From Bacteroidia bacterium (GTDB taxonomy: Bacteria; Bacteroidota; Bacteroidia; Bacteroidales; Paludibacteraceae), in contig SAAO01000017.1 of the NCBI GenBank assembly GCA_009929375.1, positions 1-64,000 on the forward strand: 64,000 nucleotides of DNA, written 5' to 3'. A model generated the notes under the pieces. The model saw nothing but the letters and a program-made list of their open reading frames with translations, was not told the DNA's origin and searched no databases. Of the stretch, positions 61,690 to 64,000 are shown in pieces (the stretch's first letter is position 1; each line of letters opens with the position of its first letter). Position numbers and translations under genes: made by a program.

Positions 61690-63879
61690 ATGCAGCGAGC
61701 AATATTATCTGTTCTACTATTGTTCCTGACGCTTACGTTAAGTGCCAGATCAATAGTGATTGATGGGAAAATTTATACTGTCGATACAACAGCTCATTAT
61801 CAAATCGGACCAGCGACGTACTATACAGCTGTAAAATTCAAAAGTAATGATTTGCTGGTAGTTTATTTTGTAAAAACCCGTGTCGACAATCCTTATATTA
61901 AAATGAAGGTCGGCCTGAGTCGCGATTCTATCTACGGCGTGGAAAGACCATCGGCACTTGCCAAACGAAAAAATACTGATGCAGCACAATACATTGCCGG
62001 AACAAATGCCGACTTCTACGACATTTCAACCTATGTAGGCTATACATCAGGAGGTTGCATGGTGGATAATCAGATTTCCAAAATACCATCGACAGCTCGA
62101 CCGACTCTTGCATTCAATCAGCAGGGCTTTCCCTACATGGGATTAATGGGCTACAAAGGAACTGTGTCTACAGGTACTTCAACCTGGGATATTAAAGGAG
62201 TAAATCATCTCAGAGGAACTGATGCTCTGATACTTTATAATCAGCACAATGGAAAAAGCACCCGTACAAATACTTACGGAACCGAATTGCTTGTTCAGTT
62301 ACTACCCGGTTACAACTGGGGAGTAAATAAAGCAGTAAAAGTGAAAGTAATCAGCGTTGAAAAAGGGAAAGGGAATATGCTGATTCCTGCCGGTCATGCA
62401 GTATTGTCGGGCAATGGAACGGCAGCGGGCAACCTTGCCACAGTTACCGAAGGCCAAGAACTGACCATAAACCTGAATTTATCACTCGATGGTTTGGGAC
62501 TCGATTTTCGTGAAATAATCGGAGGCGACTATCGTAACCAAATGTTGAAAAACGGAATCGTCGAACAGGATCAGATATGGAACGAACGCCACCCACGAAC
62601 AGCTGTAGGTTATAGCAAGGACAGTAAAACCATGATAATGTGCGTAGTGGACGGACGTGGAGTTTCAGCCGGTGTAACCACAAAGCAACTCGCTCAGATA
62701 ATGAAAAATGCAGGAGCTCACAATGCATTTAATTTTGATGGCGGTGGATCGAGCACTATGTACCTGAAAAATGCGGGCGTGGTAAACGTACCCAGCGATG
62801 GAAATGAAAGAGCGGTAGCCAACAGTCTGTATGTAGTTTCGTCGGCTCCTATCACACAGGTAATTTCTGAAATACAGGCACTTACTCCGGTTATAAAATT
62901 AATTTCCGGCAACACACATACTCCAAAGTTCAATGGATATAATGAACACGGGACTCTTATTGTGTCCGACCTTAAGGGTCTTCAGTTAAGCTGCACACCC
63001 GGAATTGGTCAAATCAGCAACGGTGTTTTCACAGCCTCGGGAACCGGCGAAGGTTATATCAATGCTGAATACAACGGAATAAAAACAACGATAAAGGTAA
63101 TTGTAAATTCCGGAGCTACAACCGATCTGCCCTCTTCCATATCTGAAGATTTCTCGTCGAAGGACTGGGAGCTTGAGTTTCAGAAATACAATCCAGGTTA
63201 CTTTCGTTTAGCCCCCGGTTTTTCATACACAGATATAAACAGCCTCGATTTGTATTTCGATTCGTATTTATTGTCGGGCTCGTTAGTCGGATTTGAACCC
63301 AGTCCCAACTGTGTTTCTTCCGAATCGACACACACAAACGGGCAATCGGCCATAGCTTTTCAGCTAAATAACGATGGAAATTCACACATTGAATTACCTG
63401 AAATAAAAAATGCAGAAACGCTTTATTTACACGTACGGAATTCGAACCGAACAACAGCCACCACGCTTACTGTGCAGAAATGGCAAAGCAATGCCTGGGT
63501 CGACATTCAAACCTTAGCAGCAAAAGCTTATGGCGAGTACAGTTCTAAATCGCTCGATGAATTATTGATTTGCCCGATACATTCACCAGAATCGGTAAAA
63601 CTCCGTATTACAGGAGGCGATTTAAAAGTAAATATTTTCAAAATTGATCTTGTGCCCTACGGAACCAGTGCACTCGAAAAAATCCACGAAGGAGAATTAA
63701 CTATTCAGGGTAGAATGGTATATGTATCAGAGCCAATGTTGGTTGAGCTGTATAATTTTACCGGAACTAAAATACTGGAAACGAAAGCAGAAACCATGTT
63801 TGAGCTTCCTGCAGAACTCCCCTGCGGAATTTATATCATTAAAGGAAACAACAGAGTATTGAAAACATACATTGACTAA
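61690..63879 (+). CDS. Secreted NAGPA-domain phosphodiester glycosidase with T9SS tail
   Basis: This secreted protein of about 729 residues has a signal peptide (LSVLLLFLTLTLSA), then a phosphodiester glycosidase domain (NAGPA/DUF2233; about residues 60-400). Its diagnostic segments are NADFYDISTY, GYTSGGCMVDNQI, HPRTAVGYSKDSKTMIMCVVDG and the conserved FNFDGGGSSTMYL. A beta-sandwich-like middle follows, and the last 70 or so residues form a T9SS sorting domain (VELYNFTGTKILET, CGIYIIKGNN). Family members remove GlcNAc from phosphodiesters or related caps; the natural substrate here is unknown. It lies 15 bp after the transporter gene. The ATG at 61690 is preferred over a TTG at 61684. Confidence 0.87.
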   Translation: MQRAILSVLLLFLTLTLSARSIVIDGKIYTVDTTAHYQIGPATYYTAVKFKSNDLLVVYFVKTRVDNPYIKMKVGLSRDSIYGVERPSALAKRKNTDAAQYIAGTNADFYDISTYVGYTSGGCMVDNQISKIPSTARPTLAFNQQGFPYMGLMGYKGTVSTGTSTWDIKGVNHLRGTDALILYNQHNGKSTRTNTYGTELLVQLLPGYNWGVNKAVKVKVISVEKGKGNMLIPAGHAVLSGNGTAAGNLATVTEGQELTINLNLSLDGLGLDFREIIGGDYRNQMLKNGIVEQDQIWNERHPRTAVGYSKDSKTMIMCVVDGRGVSAGVTTKQLAQIMKNAGAHNAFNFDGGGSSTMYLKNAGVVNVPSDGNERAVANSLYVVSSAPITQVISEIQALTPVIKLISGNTHTPKFNGYNEHGTLIVSDLKGLQLSCTPGIGQISNGVFTASGTGEGYINAEYNGIKTTIKVIVNSGATTDLPSSISEDFSSKDWELEFQKYNPGYFRLAPGFSYTDINSLDLYFDSYLLSGSLVGFEPSPNCVSSESTHTNGQSAIAFQLNNDGNSHIELPEIKNAETLYLHVRNSNRTTATTLTVQKWQSNAWVDIQTLAAKAYGEYSSKSLDELLICPIHSPESVKLRITGGDLKVNIFKIDLVPYGTSALEKIHEGELTIQGRMVYVSEPMLVELYNFTGTKILETKAETMFELPAELPCGIYIIKGNNRVLKTYID

Positions 63880-63899
63880 TTATAAAAGACTAAAATACA

Positions 63900-64000
63900 A
63901 TGTCAGGAAAAGTTATAACAAACGGCATTATCATCACTCCTTTCCGAAACTTAGGAATTGGCTATGTAGTGATTGAGGATGGAAAGATAGCCGAAATTGC
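63900..64000 (+). CDS. N-terminal fragment of a NagA-like amidohydrolase
   Basis: The frame from the ATG at 63900 runs off the window edge. Its 33 residues (MSGKVITNGIIITPFR, then VVIEDGKIAEI) match the N-terminal beta-sandwich of N-acetylglucosamine-6-phosphate deacetylases and related amidohydrolases. Following the NAGPA gene by 20 bp, NagA is the most likely identity, but the metal-binding motifs lie outside the window. Confidence 0.6.
   Translation, partial: MSGKVITNGIIITPFRNLGIGYVVIEDGKIAEI

Overview
The window looks like a chromosomal segment of a Bacteroidota bacterium, most likely an anaerobic or facultative member of the Bacteroidales. Supporting signs are candidate promoters of the Bacteroidota type (TAnnTTTG at the -7 region), three secreted proteins with C-terminal type IX secretion (T9SS) sorting domains, a Bacteroidota-type V-ATPase operon with a DUF2764 subunit, a quinol-type NO reductase with NrfHA, and many AT-rich intergenic repeats. 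The genus is not determined; a Paludibacter-like relative is only a guess.

Layout. 1-7.1 kb holds housekeeping and single genes: a secreted subtilase, xseA, folB, a POT peptide transporter, a PEGA/SHOCT lipoprotein, a beta-carbonic anhydrase and a small phosphodiesterase. 7.3-15.7 kb is a complete V-type ATPase operon (E, DUF2764, A, B, D, I, K) with an ORF6N-domain gene lodged between B and D; its K subunit carries every sodium ligand known from Enterococcus NtpK. 15.8-20.5 kb has a degenerate LytM protein, dxr, a solitary adenine methyltransferase and rseP. 20.7-29.2 kb carries an ArsC/Spx-like protein and a nearly complete menaquinone set (menI, menF, menD, menB, menA, menC, menE; no menH seen). 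29.2-37.5 kb holds two large minus-strand proteins for rhamnogalacturonan I breakdown, an exo-lyase (PL26-like) and an endo-lyase (PL11). A 239-bp structured repeat occurs in direct orientation on both sides of menE plus the exo-lyase gene.

37.6-49.7 kb is centred on anaerobic nitrogen oxide metabolism: a PepSY membrane protein, a cupin, a glutamine-amidotransferase-like protein, a DUF438/hemerythrin/PAS protein, qNOR and a three-cysteine Rrf2 regulator on the minus strand. Divergent from these are nrfH, nrfA and the ResB/CcsA cytochrome c assembly pair. Menaquinol from the men genes would feed NrfH and qNOR, and ResB/CcsA would attach the NrfHA hemes.

49.86-52.25 kb is a 2.2-kb mini-island holding an AbiH-type abortive infection gene and a small membrane protein. 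It is bounded by a 57-58 bp direct repeat made of the 3' end and terminator of tRNA-Pro(CGG), which looks like an attachment-site duplication. 52.5-64 kb holds a HAD phosphatase, a phosphate-selective-type porin, hisD, hisC, a protein made of eleven exact 21-residue DIFGN repeats, a small lipoprotein, and an apparent amino-sugar locus (XylR-like regulator, FucP/NagP-family transporter, NAGPA-type glycosidase and the start of a NagA-like deacetylase).

Two genes near the left end (subtilase, PEGA lipoprotein) look frameshifted inside their signal peptides. In each case one extra A restores a normal start, so they may be assembly errors or real lesions.
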